This document shows, piece after piece, positions 1 through 8,773 of a stretch of DNA of 24,246 bases (the stretch's first letter is position 1; each line of letters starts with the position of its first letter). The notes beneath the pieces were generated by a model, which was not told the origin of the DNA, did not search any database, and saw nothing but the letters and a program-made list of their open reading frames with translations. The DNA lies in contig JASEIM010000025.1 in the NCBI GenBank assembly GCA_030017655.1, positions 1-24,246 of the forward strand, read 5' to 3'. Origin of the DNA: Methanobacterium sp. Lineage in GTDB: Archaea > Methanobacteriota > Methanobacteria > Methanobacteriales > Methanobacteriaceae. A program made the position numbers and the translations under genes.

Positions 1-84
1 AATTTCAAAAAATAAAAATTGAATGGAATACCATTAATTCATCAAAATTATTTCAATATAGGTAATATCATAATCATATTCTTT

Positions 85-375
85 TTAATTAAATTTTGGT
101 GGTTTTCCATGCTTATCTATGAATTCTTTTAGTAAAATGTTCTGCCTTTGTTTTGAACTCTTCTTACTATTATTTTCACGGTATCTGAAGTAGACAGTAC
201 TTGTTGTTTTTTCTGATTCATCATTAAATTGCACTAAAAGATTATGTCTCAGTTTTCCTTCGCCTATATATATCACTTCTTTCTTAACATCTGCTAATTG
301 ATAAACACCGTATGTATTTAGCAGTTCTTTAACATTTTCTTCATTGAAATCAATCCAACGTTTTGATACTGGCAT
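85..375 (-). CDS. small GIY-YIG-fold-like protein, function unknown
   Basis: A 96-residue protein with features of a minimal GIY-YIG fold: GVY at residues 23-25, IYIG at 35-38 followed by a Gly/Leu/Arg stretch, and a C-terminal pattern RQ..LL..F...HGKPP.FN (about 77-96) that could supply the Glu and Asn of that superfamily. Small stand-alone proteins of this type are common in Methanobacteriales and, to my knowledge, uncharacterised. I see no DNA-binding extension, so nuclease activity is only a possibility. The ATG follows a good GGAGGTAG Shine-Dalgarno. It is followed by the left edge of the window, and lies 79 bases downstream of the YgjP-type gene on the same strand, so the two may be co-transcribed. 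Confidence 0.6.
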   Translation of the reverse strand: MPVSKRWIDFNEENVKELLNTYGVYQLADVKKEVIYIGEGKLRHNLLVQFNDESEKTTSTVYFRYRENNSKKSSKQRQNILLKEFIDKHGKPPKFN

Positions 376-454
376 TCACTACCTCCGTTTTAAACTCTTA
401 TTTATAATAGTTTGTATTTGATGTATATAAGCACTTAGGTCTTTAGTTTTTAAA

Positions 455-1027
455 TTAATGTTTGTCAATAATTGTTTCTCTAACTGCAAACCAGTATATA
501 GATAGTTCTTTTTCAATTTCTTTGTAATCTGGAAATTTAGAATGAATTATTGCCCAGAATTTCTTGCTGTGGTTCAATTCAATAAGATGGGCCATTTCAT
601 GGAAAACAAGATATTCAATAAGATTTTCAGGTAGATAAATCAGGTATCTGTTGATGCTGATGTTCCTTTTTGAGCTGCAACTTCCCCATCTTGACTTCAT
701 CTTCCTGAAATACACACGATTTACCCTTACATTAAGTTCATTAGAGAACTTTTGTACATATTCATTGATAATTTGTCTAAAATTCTCTTCGCTTCTATTA
801 AAATTAAGCTGTTTTTCTTTAGCATCATTTTTTGATGTTTCATATTCAATAAGCTTCCGGTAAATCCATTTTTTATGTTTTTCAAGGATCTTTTCATAAT
901 TTCTGAATCCATGAGGTGTAATCAAAACTAATTTGCCGTATTTAATCTCTAATCGCCAGTATTTTACTTTTCGAGGGATTATATCATACTTAATATTCAA
1001 ATTGTCAATTTTAAAGCTTTTCTGCAT
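455..1027 (-). CDS. YgjP-type M48-superfamily zinc metallopeptidase
   Basis: A 190-residue protein of the YgjP/DUF45 family, SprT-like putative zinc metalloproteases found in bacteria and archaea. The N-terminal half carries the family pattern WRLEI..GKLVLITP (about 24-38). The segment KMKSRWGSCS (109-118) precedes the zinc site HEMAH at 143-147, where His143 and His147 would bind zinc and Glu144 would act as the base; His153 in the following NHSKKFW is a likely third ligand. It is somewhat shorter than many family members (usually over 200 residues) but nothing essential seems to be missing. It is a cytoplasmic protein by appearance, with no signal peptide. The ATG is preceded by GGAG. Its substrate is unknown. 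It is divergent from iorA, and the 142 bases between them must hold both promoters. Confidence 0.8.
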   Translation of the reverse strand: MQKSFKIDNLNIKYDIIPRKVKYWRLEIKYGKLVLITPHGFRNYEKILEKHKKWIYRKLIEYETSKNDAKEKQLNFNRSEENFRQIINEYVQKFSNELNVRVNRVYFRKMKSRWGSCSSKRNISINRYLIYLPENLIEYLVFHEMAHLIELNHSKKFWAIIHSKFPDYKEIEKELSIYWFAVRETIIDKH

Positions 1028-1169
1028 TTGTATCTCCTGATTTTTGAAATTTTTATAAACAAAAACTTAATTTAATAGAGTTGCTAAAGTAAATTTAATT
1101 CAAATTCTAATTTATAATTAGTTAAACAAAAATCCATTTATAATTTTATTTAAATTTTAAGGAGATATT

Positions 1170-3020
1170 ATGAACTTAAAAAATATTTTAACTCATAAAG
1201 TAGGAGAAAAATTATTCTTATTAGGTAACGAAGCTGCTGTTCGTGGAGCAATTGAATCAGGCGTTTCTGTTGCAGCCACATATCCCGGTACACCTTCATC
1301 TGAAATTGGAAACGTTTTATCAGAGATTGCAAAAGATGCTGGAATTTATTTTGAATTTTCCATTAATGAAAAGGTAGCTCTTGAAGTTGCGGCAGCTGCA
1401 TCCGCATCAGGAGTGCGTTCATTTACATTCATGAAACATGTGGGTCTAAATGTTGCAGCAGATTCATTTATGAGCGTGGTATATAGTGGAGTAAACGGTG
1501 GGATGATCATTCTTTCAGCAGATGATCCTTCCATGTTTTCATCACAAAATGAGCAGGATAATAGACATTACGCAAGAATTGCAAATATTCCTATGATAGA
1601 ACCTTCAAATCCTCAAGAAATTAAGGATTTAATGAAATTTGGATATGGATTATCAGAAGAATTCCAGATCCCTATTTTAATGCGTACAACTACCCGTGTA
1701 TCTCATATGAGGGGTGTTGTAGAACTTGGTAAAGTGGAAGAACATCCAAAAACAGGCTACTTTAAAAGAGATCCTGAGCGATTTGTACCTGTTCCATCAA
1801 GTGCAAGAAAAATGCACAAGTTATTGGTTTCAAAAATGGCTGAAATTGAGGAAGTGGTAAATAACTCGCCTTTAAATAAAATATTTGATAACGGAGGTAA
1901 TATTGGGATTATAACAAGTGGAAGTGCATTTAACTACGTTATGGATGTTCTGGATGAAAATAATCTCAAAATAAATGTTTTAAAAATCACTTTATCCTAT
2001 CCTTTCCCTGAAAAACGGGTTTTAGAATTCATTAAAGAACTTGATAGTGTAATTGTGGTTGAAGAGGTCGATCCAGTGATGGAAAAAGAAGTCCTTGCAT
2101 GTTTAGGAAAATATGGACTGAATACAAAGGTTCATGGTAAACTGGATGAAACTCTTCCCCTGATTTTTGAGTACAGCCCTGATATAATACTTGAAGGTCT
2201 AAATAAACTATTCAAAGATAATGTAGATACTAAAGAAATCTATGAGCCAAATATTCCATTACCTGCCCGTCCACCTACCCTCTGTCCAGGATGTCCCCAC
2301 AGAGCTGCTTATTATGCTGTAAAAAAAGCTGGTGAAAACTTGAACCTTGATGTGATTTATCCGACTGATATTGGGTGCTATACACTTGGAATTGAGTCTC
2401 CCTATGAAACCGCTGATTATCTATTGTCTATGGGATCCAGCGTCGGAACAAGCTGCGGATTTTCAAAATCTGTAGATCAAAGTATTGTAAGCTTTATAGG
2501 AGATTCTACATTTTTCCACGCAGGAATACCCCCACTGATTAATGCTGTTCATAATAAGGATAAATTTGTTCTGGTTATTTTAGATAACAGAACTACTGCA
2601 ATGACTGGTGGACAACCCCACCCTGGACTTCCATTGGATGGGATGGGGGAGATTGCTCCTGAAATAGATATCGAAAAAATAGTGGAAGCGGCGGGAGTTC
2701 AATTTTTAGAGGTTATAAACCCCCTTAATATTAAAAAATCACAAGATATATTCCAGGATGCTCTGAAATTTGATGGCGTTGCCGTTGTTATTTCAAAATA
2801 TCCTTGTATGTTAATTAAAGGTGCAAAAAAGAAAAAACAGATCGTTGTGGATGTCGATCCAGATAAATGTGATAAATGTCTGGATTGTCTCAGGGAACTT
2901 ACATGTCCTGCAATTTATATGGCAGATAATGGATCTGTTAATATAGACTCTGCAGCGTGCAAAGGATGTACCGTTTGCATACAGGTATGTGAAGAGAAGG
3001 CTATTAGAGTTAAAAAGTAA
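1170..3020 (+). CDS. iorA: indolepyruvate:ferredoxin oxidoreductase, alpha subunit
   Basis: The catalytic subunit of the thiamine-diphosphate enzyme that oxidatively decarboxylates indolepyruvate, phenylpyruvate and p-hydroxyphenylpyruvate to aryl-acetyl-CoA with ferredoxin, and in methanogens can run in reverse to make aromatic amino acids from aryl acids. The 616 residues show the usual order: an N-terminal pyrimidine-binding domain with LLGNEAAVRGA near the start and YPGTPSSEI, a middle domain, a TPP-binding domain with CPGCPHR (about 373) and GDSTFFHAGIPP...DNRTTAMTGGQ (about 443-480), and a C-terminal two-cluster ferredoxin domain (561-616). The first four cysteines of that domain are at 567, 570, 573 and 579, the second four at 597, 600, 603 and 607. 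Length is typical. AAGGAG precedes the ATG. iorB follows after 10 bases and its ribosome site overlaps this stop codon. Confidence 0.96.
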   Translation: MNLKNILTHKVGEKLFLLGNEAAVRGAIESGVSVAATYPGTPSSEIGNVLSEIAKDAGIYFEFSINEKVALEVAAAASASGVRSFTFMKHVGLNVAADSFMSVVYSGVNGGMIILSADDPSMFSSQNEQDNRHYARIANIPMIEPSNPQEIKDLMKFGYGLSEEFQIPILMRTTTRVSHMRGVVELGKVEEHPKTGYFKRDPERFVPVPSSARKMHKLLVSKMAEIEEVVNNSPLNKIFDNGGNIGIITSGSAFNYVMDVLDENNLKINVLKITLSYPFPEKRVLEFIKELDSVIVVEEVDPVMEKEVLACLGKYGLNTKVHGKLDETLPLIFEYSPDIILEGLNKLFKDNVDTKEIYEPNIPLPARPPTLCPGCPHRAAYYAVKKAGENLNLDVIYPTDIGCYTLGIESPYETADYLLSMGSSVGTSCGFSKSVDQSIVSFIGDSTFFHAGIPPLINAVHNKDKFVLVILDNRTTAMTGGQPHPGLPLDGMGEIAPEIDIEKIVEAAGVQFLEVINPLNIKKSQDIFQDALKFDGVAVVISKYPCMLIKGAKKKKQIVVDVDPDKCDKCLDCLRELTCPAIYMADNGSVNIDSAACKGCTVCIQVCEEKAIRVKK

Positions 3021-3030
3021 GGAGAAAAAC

Positions 3031-3624
3031 ATGAAAACATATAACATTTATATTTGTGGCGTTGGAGGTCAGGGAATCATTAAAACATCCATTGTGATTG
3101 GTGAAGCTGCAATGAAAAGTAATTTAGGCGTTGTAATGAGTGAAATACATGGAATGTCGCAACGAGGAGGAGTAGTATCAACAGAACTTAAAATAGGTGA
3201 TTCAAGAAGCCCTATTATAAATGATGGGAGTGCAGACCTTCTAATTGCATTTGAACCAATTGAAGCATTAAGGGCAATTTCAAAGGCAAGTAGAGAAACC
3301 TATGTCATTGTTAATACTTCCAGTATCATGCCATTTAACATACAGGGCAGTAATATCCCTTATCCTGACGTTTTAAGTGTTTTAGAAGAGCTTGAGTCCA
3401 AAGCGAACCGCGTTTTTGCAATGGATGCTGAAAAAATAGCTAAAGAATCAGGACATATCCTTTCACTTAACATGGTGATGTTAGGCGGAGCTACAGCAGT
3501 AAGTGGCTTTCCCATAAATAAAGAAACAATTAAAGAATCAATGAGGGCAAATTTACCTGAAAAAAGCATTCCAATTAACATGAAAGCATTTGAAAAAGGA
3601 TATGAATTTGTATCCTCTAAATAA
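3031..3624 (+). CDS. iorB: indolepyruvate:ferredoxin oxidoreductase, beta subunit
   Basis: The 197-residue partner of IorA, corresponding to the gamma domain of pyruvate-type 2-oxoacid:ferredoxin oxidoreductases, which contributes to CoA binding and dimer architecture. The GVGGQG motif (residues 9-14) and EIHGMSQRGG..STE (about 44-58) are the family signature. I start the gene at the ATG at 3031: AAGGAG lies seven bases before it and overlaps the iorA stop, and homologues begin within a few residues of the GVGGQG strand. An upstream in-frame ATG at 2989 would overlap iorA by 32 bases and add a non-conserved, Lys/Arg-rich tail. It is co-transcribed with iorA, and convergent with the ACT-domain gene. 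Confidence 0.95.
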   Translation: MKTYNIYICGVGGQGIIKTSIVIGEAAMKSNLGVVMSEIHGMSQRGGVVSTELKIGDSRSPIINDGSADLLIAFEPIEALRAISKASRETYVIVNTSSIMPFNIQGSNIPYPDVLSVLEELESKANRVFAMDAEKIAKESGHILSLNMVMLGGATAVSGFPINKETIKESMRANLPEKSIPINMKAFEKGYEFVSSK

Positions 3625-3644
3625 AATTTAAAATCAAATTTCTA

Positions 3645-3669
3645 GTTCTTATTAAAAAAGAGAAAAATA
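3645..3669 (-). terminator. U-rich terminator for the paaK-ACT unit
   Basis: On the minus strand, directly after the ACT gene stop, the transcript would read through long U runs (TTATTTTTCTCTTTTTT). U-tract termination without a stable hairpin is usual in archaea. The position in the 52-base gap between convergent genes supports it. Confidence 0.4.
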
Positions 3670-3676
3670 AGTATAA

Positions 3677-4108
3677 TTACATCCCATAAATTTCTTCAGC
3701 CGAAATAACATCTGCTCCATTTTCCTGCAGTGCTTTTATTCCTGCATCAATATTTTCAGGGTGTAATAAAACAATAGCTCCATTTTCTTTTTCTTCAACA
3801 AATGCATAAAGGTATTCAAGGTTAATATCGTTATCATCAAGAATTCCTAGAATGATACCCAGCCCTCCAGGCTTATCTGGCATTCTTACTGCGATAACTT
3901 CCCCTATTTTTACGATGAAGTCATTATCTTCAAGTAATTTTTTGGTTTTTTCTGGATCGGGTACTATTAGCCTTAAAATCCCAAAATAGGATGTATCAGC
4001 AATTGAAAGAGCTCTTATGTTCACTCCACCATTTTCCAGTACATCTAATGCTTTTCTCATTCTGCCTTTCCGATTTTCTAAAAATATGGACAGTTGTTTT
4101 ACTTTCAT
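3677..4108 (-). CDS. tandem ACT-domain protein, probable amino acid sensor
   Basis: A 143-residue protein made of two ACT domains (about 1-68 and 70-143). The first starts QLSIFLENRKGRM..ALDVLENGGVNIRAL; the second has VRMPDKPGGLGIILGILDDNDINLEYLYAFVE. ACT pairs bind small ligands, usually amino acids, at the domain interface. There is no fused catalytic domain. This stand-alone type is regularly found next to phenylacetate-CoA ligase genes in methanogens and other anaerobes, so an aromatic amino acid or aryl acid is the likely ligand, and the PaaK-like ligase just upstream is the likely partner. That is inference from context. The gap to the ligase is 79 bases. The ribosome site is modest (AAGGGAT). 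Confidence 0.88.
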   Translation of the reverse strand: MKVKQLSIFLENRKGRMRKALDVLENGGVNIRALSIADTSYFGILRLIVPDPEKTKKLLEDNDFIVKIGEVIAVRMPDKPGGLGIILGILDDNDINLEYLYAFVEEKENGAIVLLHPENIDAGIKALQENGADVISAEEIYGM

Positions 4109-4187
4109 TTTATCCCTTCTGTTATTTAGTGAAAAATACTCATGATTTACAAATTTATTTTATTAAAATCTGCAAATTTATCCATTG

Positions 4188-5486
4188 TTAAAATTCACGC
4201 TTATCAAAAACTCTTACTGCTTTTCCCTCGCTTCTTGGAAGTGTTTTAGGCTCAACAAGAGTTACTTCAACCCTTAAACCAATTTCGTTGTGTATATAAT
4301 CTTCAATATTTTTCTTTATACCCACCAGTTCCTTAATTTCATCAGAGAAAAGTTCTGGTGAAGCTTCAACCTGCACTTCCATCACATCCATGTGATGAGG
4401 TCTTGAAACGATGATTTGATAGTGTGGTTCAAGACCATCAACCTTTAAAAGAGCTTTTTCAATCTGTGATGGGAAAACAGCAACCCCTCTAACTTTTAAC
4501 ATGTCATCTGTTCTTCCAGTTATACGATCCATTTTTATTAATGTTCTTCCACAGCCACATTTCTCTCTTTTAAGAGCAGTGACATCCTTGGTACGGAATC
4601 TAATGATAGGCATGCCGTGTCTGGTTAATGTAGTTAAGACAAGCTCTCCTTTTTCTCCTTCTGGAAGGGTTTCCAGAGTAGTAGAATCAATAATTTCTGG
4701 ATAGAAATGATCCTCCATTACATGCAATCCATCCTGTTCCTGACATTCAAGAGCTATTCCCGGCCCCATTATCTCAGTTAAACCATAAATATTATAGGCA
4801 GGGGCATTGAATCTTCTTTGAATTTCCTGGCGCATTTCTTCCGTCCACATTTCAGCCCCAAACCCTACAGCTTTTAAATTTAACTCTTCTGTATTCAAAC
4901 CTTCTTCTTCTGCAACTTCAGAAAGATAAAGACCATAAGAAGGTGTAAAAATGACAATACTCGCGTTAAAATCCTTCATTATCTCAATCTGTCTTTTTGT
5001 CTGACCTGTGGAAATAGGAATCACAGTTAAACCGATTTTTTGAGCACCATAGTGCACCCCAAATCCACCTGTAAAAAGTCCATATCCGTGTGTATTCTGG
5101 ATAATATCATCTTCTGTGGCCCCGAACATGGTTAAACCTCTGGCCATGACTTCGCTCCATATTTCAATATCCTTTTTGGTATACCCAGATACAGTTGGCT
5201 TCCCTGTTGTCCCAGAAGATGTATGCAGTTCTACAATTTCTCTACGAGGGACTGCAAACATCCCAAAAGGATAAGCCTCTCTTAAATCATCCTTTGTTGT
5301 TAAAGGGAGTTTTTCAATATCTTTAATTGTTTTAATATCCTCTGGTTTTATGCCACTTTCATCAAATCGTTTCCTATAAAAGGGAACGTTTTCATATGCT
5401 CTTTTAACTATTTTTTGTAATCGTGCTAGCTGTAATTCTTCTTTTTCTTCCTGTGACATGCATTCCGCTTCTTCATTCCAAATCAT
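4188..5486 (-). CDS. paaK: phenylacetate-CoA ligase (PaaK family)
   Basis: A 432-residue adenylate-forming enzyme that activates an aryl acid such as phenylacetate or indoleacetate with ATP and CoA. It has the PaaK pattern VPFYRKRFDESG near the N terminus, the P-loop-like HTSSGTTGKPT (88-98), NIYGLTEIMGPG (about 233-244) and the C-terminal hinge region CGCGRTL..D.ITGRTDDMLKVRG. Length is typical. In methanogens such enzymes work with IOR: the aryl-CoA is reductively carboxylated to the arylpyruvate and then transaminated. Paralogues in Methanothermobacter have been annotated as coenzyme F390 synthetase, an AMP ligase of the same family, so that alternative cannot be excluded, but the convergent iorAB and the downstream ACT gene favour aryl-CoA synthesis. 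AAGGAG lies well placed before the ATG. Confidence 0.9.
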   Translation of the reverse strand: MIWNEEAECMSQEEKEELQLARLQKIVKRAYENVPFYRKRFDESGIKPEDIKTIKDIEKLPLTTKDDLREAYPFGMFAVPRREIVELHTSSGTTGKPTVSGYTKKDIEIWSEVMARGLTMFGATEDDIIQNTHGYGLFTGGFGVHYGAQKIGLTVIPISTGQTKRQIEIMKDFNASIVIFTPSYGLYLSEVAEEEGLNTEELNLKAVGFGAEMWTEEMRQEIQRRFNAPAYNIYGLTEIMGPGIALECQEQDGLHVMEDHFYPEIIDSTTLETLPEGEKGELVLTTLTRHGMPIIRFRTKDVTALKREKCGCGRTLIKMDRITGRTDDMLKVRGVAVFPSQIEKALLKVDGLEPHYQIIVSRPHHMDVMEVQVEASPELFSDEIKELVGIKKNIEDYIHNEIGLRVEVTLVEPKTLPRSEGKAVRVFDKREF

Positions 5487-5927
5487 TTTATCTCCTTGAT
5501 ACCCTGTTTTGATAATTAATAAATTTTTAATCTAATTTTCCTATTTTACATGTAAAGAAAAATTTCTAATTTAATTTAATTAGAAGAAAGTTATAAAACT
5601 TGCCATAATACTTTTTATGGATATATGGTAATTTTTCCTGTTAAAACAATACTAAATAATAGAATTTGGGTGTATGTATATTATTTTTAATAATGCACTG
5701 AATAATGTATACTAATATATCTTAAAAATGAACAATTTTAATTTTTAAAGATGATATCTCTCAAAATAAGAACAGAATCATTTTTATATAACAAAGAGAT
5801 TAACAACAATTAATGATAACAAAAATAGTCATGTTTTTAATGTCTATTTTTAATATTTTCATAATTTTAATCATAATTTGATTAAATACTGGTTGAAACT
5901 ATTAAAATTCAAAAAGGAGGTTAGTAA
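5487..5927. promoter_or_regulatory. divergent intergenic region between paaK and symporter
   Basis: A 441-base gene-free stretch holding the promoters of two divergent genes. On the plus strand TTTTTATATA at 5781-5790 is a good archaeal TATA-box candidate, which would give the symporter mRNA a leader of roughly 110 bases. Its ribosome site, AAAGGAGGT just before 5928, is near-perfect. The rest is very AT-rich. I saw no convincing riboswitch fold, repeat or small gene. Confidence 0.35.
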
Positions 5928-7523
5928 ATGGATGTATTAACACTAAGTATCATAGTAGCAATTTATCTTCTTATGATAGGTTATGTAGGATACGTGGCCT
6001 GGAAAAGGACCAAAAGCGCGGACGACTACATGGTTGCCGGAAGGAAAACTCACCCATATATCATGGCCCTTAGTTATGGTGCCACGTTCATCAGTACTGC
6101 AGCAATTGTAGGTTTTGGTGGAACAGCTGGTGTTTATGGAATGGGACTTTTATGGTTAACTGTATTAAATATTCTTGTAGGTATTTTTATCGCTTTTGTC
6201 TTATTTGGAAAAAGAACTCGAAAAATGGGACATAATATGGAAGCATTAACTTTCCCCGAGTTTTTATCCAGACGTTTTAACAGTAAATTTATCCAGTACT
6301 TTTCTGGAGCAATTATATTCCTTGGAATGCCTTTATACGCTTCAGTAGTACTAATTGGTATGGCTAGATTTGTGGAAACAACTCTACAGATTGATTATAC
6401 TATATCTTTATTTGCAATGGCCATTATTGTGGCAGTTTATGTAATTTTCGGAGGAATAAGGGGTGTAATGTATACTGATGCCTTGCAGGGCACTATAATG
6501 TTTGTAGGGACGGTGATTCTATTAGGTACAATATACTGGATATTGGGAGGTGTTACAGGAGCTCATCAGGCCCTTACAAACCTGATTAATGTAGTACCAG
6601 CTGAAGCAACAGCAAAAGCAGCAGCAACAGGATTTACGGGCTGGACAACCATGCCCGCATTAGGAAGTCCATTCTGGTGGACATTAGTCAGTACATTGAT
6701 ACTTGGAGTAGGAATTGGAGTTTTATCCCAACCACAGCTTGCAGTTCGTTTCATGACTGTAAGATCCAATCGAGAACTTAACAGAGCTGTACTGATTGGG
6801 GGAATATTCATATTCACAATGACAGGTACAGCTTTCGTAGTAGGGGCACTTTCCAATGTTTACTTCTTTGACACTGTTGGAAAACTAGCTATCCAAGTAG
6901 CTGGAGGCAATGCAGATAAAATAATTCCTGCATTTATCAGTACTGCCATGCCTCTCTGGTTTGCCTATTTGTTTATGATAACCCTACTTTCAGCAGCGAT
7001 GTCCACCCTCTCATCACAATTTCACGTACAGGGAACAGCTTTAGGGCGTGACATATACGAAACAATAACTGGAACCAAAGGTAAATCATCAGTAATGGTT
7101 GCAAGACTTGGAATTACAGTAGCAGTGATAATAGCTGTTATTTTAGGACTTATTCTTCCAGCAAATATTATAGCTGTTGGAACAGCGATATGGTTCAGTA
7201 TAACTGCTGCAGCATTCCTTTCAATGTATGCTTTTGCACTGTTCTGGAAACGCTCAACCAAAGAAGGTGTAATCTCTGGTCTGATCATGGGGACAGCGAT
7301 AAGCATTTTCTGGCTTGTATTTGAATACAAAAAATCAGCAGCAGCATTGGGGATTTGTAAGGCCCTTACTGGCGCTGAAGTTCTCATAGCTTCAAACCCC
7401 TGGCCTACAGTTGATTCAATAGTGATAGCTCTGCCCATTGCATTTATAATAACTGTTGTTGTCAGTTTATTGACCAAACCACAAGAAAAAGAAGAACTAG
7501 ATAAAATATTTGAGGGAATTTAA
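5928..7523 (+). CDS. sodium:solute symporter (SSS family)
   Basis: A 531-residue membrane protein of the sodium:solute symporter family with about 13 hydrophobic segments. The family signature GGIRGVMYTDALQGTIMF (about 176-193) is clear, and the segment SAAMSTLSSQFHVQGTALGRDIY (about 353-375) carries the Ser/Thr residues that usually form the Na2 sodium site. It moves a solute inward with Na+. The family carries proline, pantothenate, acetate, phenylacetate and others, and the substrate cannot be read from the sequence. The methanogen orthologue has been annotated as a proline permease on weak grounds. The divergent paaK and nearby iorAB make an aryl acid a reasonable guess. The start is supported by AAAGGAGGT eight bases upstream. 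After the stop there is a T-rich stretch, then the convergent broken ORF. Confidence 0.9.
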   Translation: MDVLTLSIIVAIYLLMIGYVGYVAWKRTKSADDYMVAGRKTHPYIMALSYGATFISTAAIVGFGGTAGVYGMGLLWLTVLNILVGIFIAFVLFGKRTRKMGHNMEALTFPEFLSRRFNSKFIQYFSGAIIFLGMPLYASVVLIGMARFVETTLQIDYTISLFAMAIIVAVYVIFGGIRGVMYTDALQGTIMFVGTVILLGTIYWILGGVTGAHQALTNLINVVPAEATAKAAATGFTGWTTMPALGSPFWWTLVSTLILGVGIGVLSQPQLAVRFMTVRSNRELNRAVLIGGIFIFTMTGTAFVVGALSNVYFFDTVGKLAIQVAGGNADKIIPAFISTAMPLWFAYLFMITLLSAAMSTLSSQFHVQGTALGRDIYETITGTKGKSSVMVARLGITVAVIIAVILGLILPANIIAVGTAIWFSITAAAFLSMYAFALFWKRSTKEGVISGLIMGTAISIFWLVFEYKKSAAALGICKALTGAEVLIASNPWPTVDSIVIALPIAFIITVVVSLLTKPQEKEELDKIFEGI

Positions 7524-7547
7524 TTCCCACATTCTATTTTTAAGCTG

Positions 7548-7958
7548 CTATTTGTCTAAAACCCTTGAAATAAATTCTTGACACATTCTCGGATATTTTT
7601 TATTTAATTCACCTTCCAGTTTATCGATTATTTCAGTTTCAAGTTCTTTATTCCTTGCTGCATTAACGGAAAACGCTTCATTACTTAAATATATATTTAG
7701 TCTTTCGTTTCCAACCATTATTTGAATTTCAGATGGTTTAATACAATCCGAATCTTCCCAAATCTTAGAAATAATCCCTGATGTTAATTTAAGCCTTTTT
7801 CTACCTTCTGGAATATGAATATTGCCAGGTGTAATTATTTTATTGATTAAAAAAGGTGCACATCCTTCAAAAGTTTTAGCTTTACGTGCGGTTCAAAAGA
7901 TACATATGAGGACAGTTTTTTCATAATCAATATCTTTTCTTATATTAACAGTTTTCAT
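7548..7958 (-). pseudogene. hypothetical gene interrupted by in-frame TGA
   Basis: From the ATG at 7956-7958 (GGGGGA before it) the frame reads 21 codons, hits TGA at 7893-7895, then stays open for 114 more codons to a TAG at 7548. The 136-codon frame looks coding on both sides of the stop. The part after it contains KTFEGCAPFLINK, a segment IHIPEGRKRLKLTSGIISKI and a C-terminal helix with ETEIIDKLEGELNKKYP. I do not recognise a family. A one-base shift near the TGA would read FEPH.KLK for a few codons but then stops, so a point nonsense change, a local frameshift pair or a sequencing error are the options. Selenocysteine is unlikely: Methanobacteriales are not known for Sec use and I see no selenocysteine element downstream. 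Confidence 0.6.
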
Positions 7959-8121
7959 AACATTCCCCCATATCTTTTTAAATAGAATAAGTATTCTGAT
8001 ATTAATTTCTAGATGTCTAAGTATAAGAATAACTAGTAAAAAATAACTTAAAATATAAAATTTAAAAAGCTCATTTTATTCATATTTTCTTTTTTAAATA
8101 GTTAGGGAGAATCATTCATAA

Positions 8122-8709
8122 TTATTTTTTCTTCAGCTGTGCCTCGATCCTTTCAACTTTTTTAGTATCATAATGTTGCTTAGCTTTGCTTATAATTGCA
8201 TTTTCATTTACATCAAATTTCTTTTGAATTAACATTCCCTTAATTTCATCTATCCATTTTTTTGCTTCAATATCATCCTTTAAATCAGTAGATACTGTTT
8301 TTAGACGTTTAGACTTTTTATCTGCCTTTGAAGCTATATTTCCATCATCATCATCTTCAGAGCTTATACCTAAAAGAGCTGTTAATTGATAACGCCTCCC
8401 ATAAGTAATAGCTGATCCTATTCCCTGTGCCGTATTTTTATCAGGCTTCAATAGTAATTTATCGGTTTCAATTATCTCACCTGATGTATGGATGAGTTTG
8501 GTTTGGATATATACATCTCCAGCTTCATTACTTCCAGTATTTTGGATTAATAATATTCCATTTTCTGTTAAAAGAGGGCGTACACAGTTTAAAATTTCTG
8601 GTAATGGTGCATATTTACTTTTAAAAAATGGATTTGTAGCTGTGTTTGATGGATTTTTGATTCTTCTTTGAACTTCTAACAATGCAGCTGCTATATTTTT
8701 AATTTCCAT
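8122..8709 (-). CDS. ERF-family single-strand annealing protein
   Basis: A 195-residue member of the ERF superfamily of phage-type recombinases, which coat single-stranded DNA and anneal complementary strands. The N-terminal core has NPFFKSKYAPLPEIL (about 26-40) and the hallmark GSAITYGRRYQLTALLGI followed by an acidic DDDDGN run (about 98-125), which is the ERF signature. The C-terminal part is Lys-rich and helical and may bind other replication proteins. ERF genes are usually carried by viruses, proviruses or plasmids, not by archaeal core genomes. Here it sits alone in a patch of broken genes, but is itself intact and has a good AAAAGGAG ribosome site. Neighbours on the same strand are the NucS pseudogene and the possible OB-fold gene upstream. 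Confidence 0.88.
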   Translation of the reverse strand: MEIKNIAAALLEVQRRIKNPSNTATNPFFKSKYAPLPEILNCVRPLLTENGILLIQNTGSNEAGDVYIQTKLIHTSGEIIETDKLLLKPDKNTAQGIGSAITYGRRYQLTALLGISSEDDDDGNIASKADKKSKRLKTVSTDLKDDIEAKKWIDEIKGMLIQKKFDVNENAIISKAKQHYDTKKVERIEAQLKKK

Positions 8710-8773
8710 TCTAAATCACTCCTTTTCCGTCATTTGATAATACGTATTAAAATTTAATAAAATTATAAAGATT

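Noticed and set aside
2989..3030. Longer iorB start inside iorA
   Set aside because: The ribosome site overlapping the iorA stop serves the ATG at 3031, and the extension is just iorA sequence in another frame.
5487..5927. Riboswitch in the long leader of the symporter gene
   Set aside because: Only AT-rich, weakly pairing sequence was found; no stable stems or known conserved core.
7893..7895. TGA as selenocysteine codon
   Set aside because: No selenocysteine element was recognised and this archaeal order is not known for Sec. Surrounding genes are also broken, so damage is simpler.
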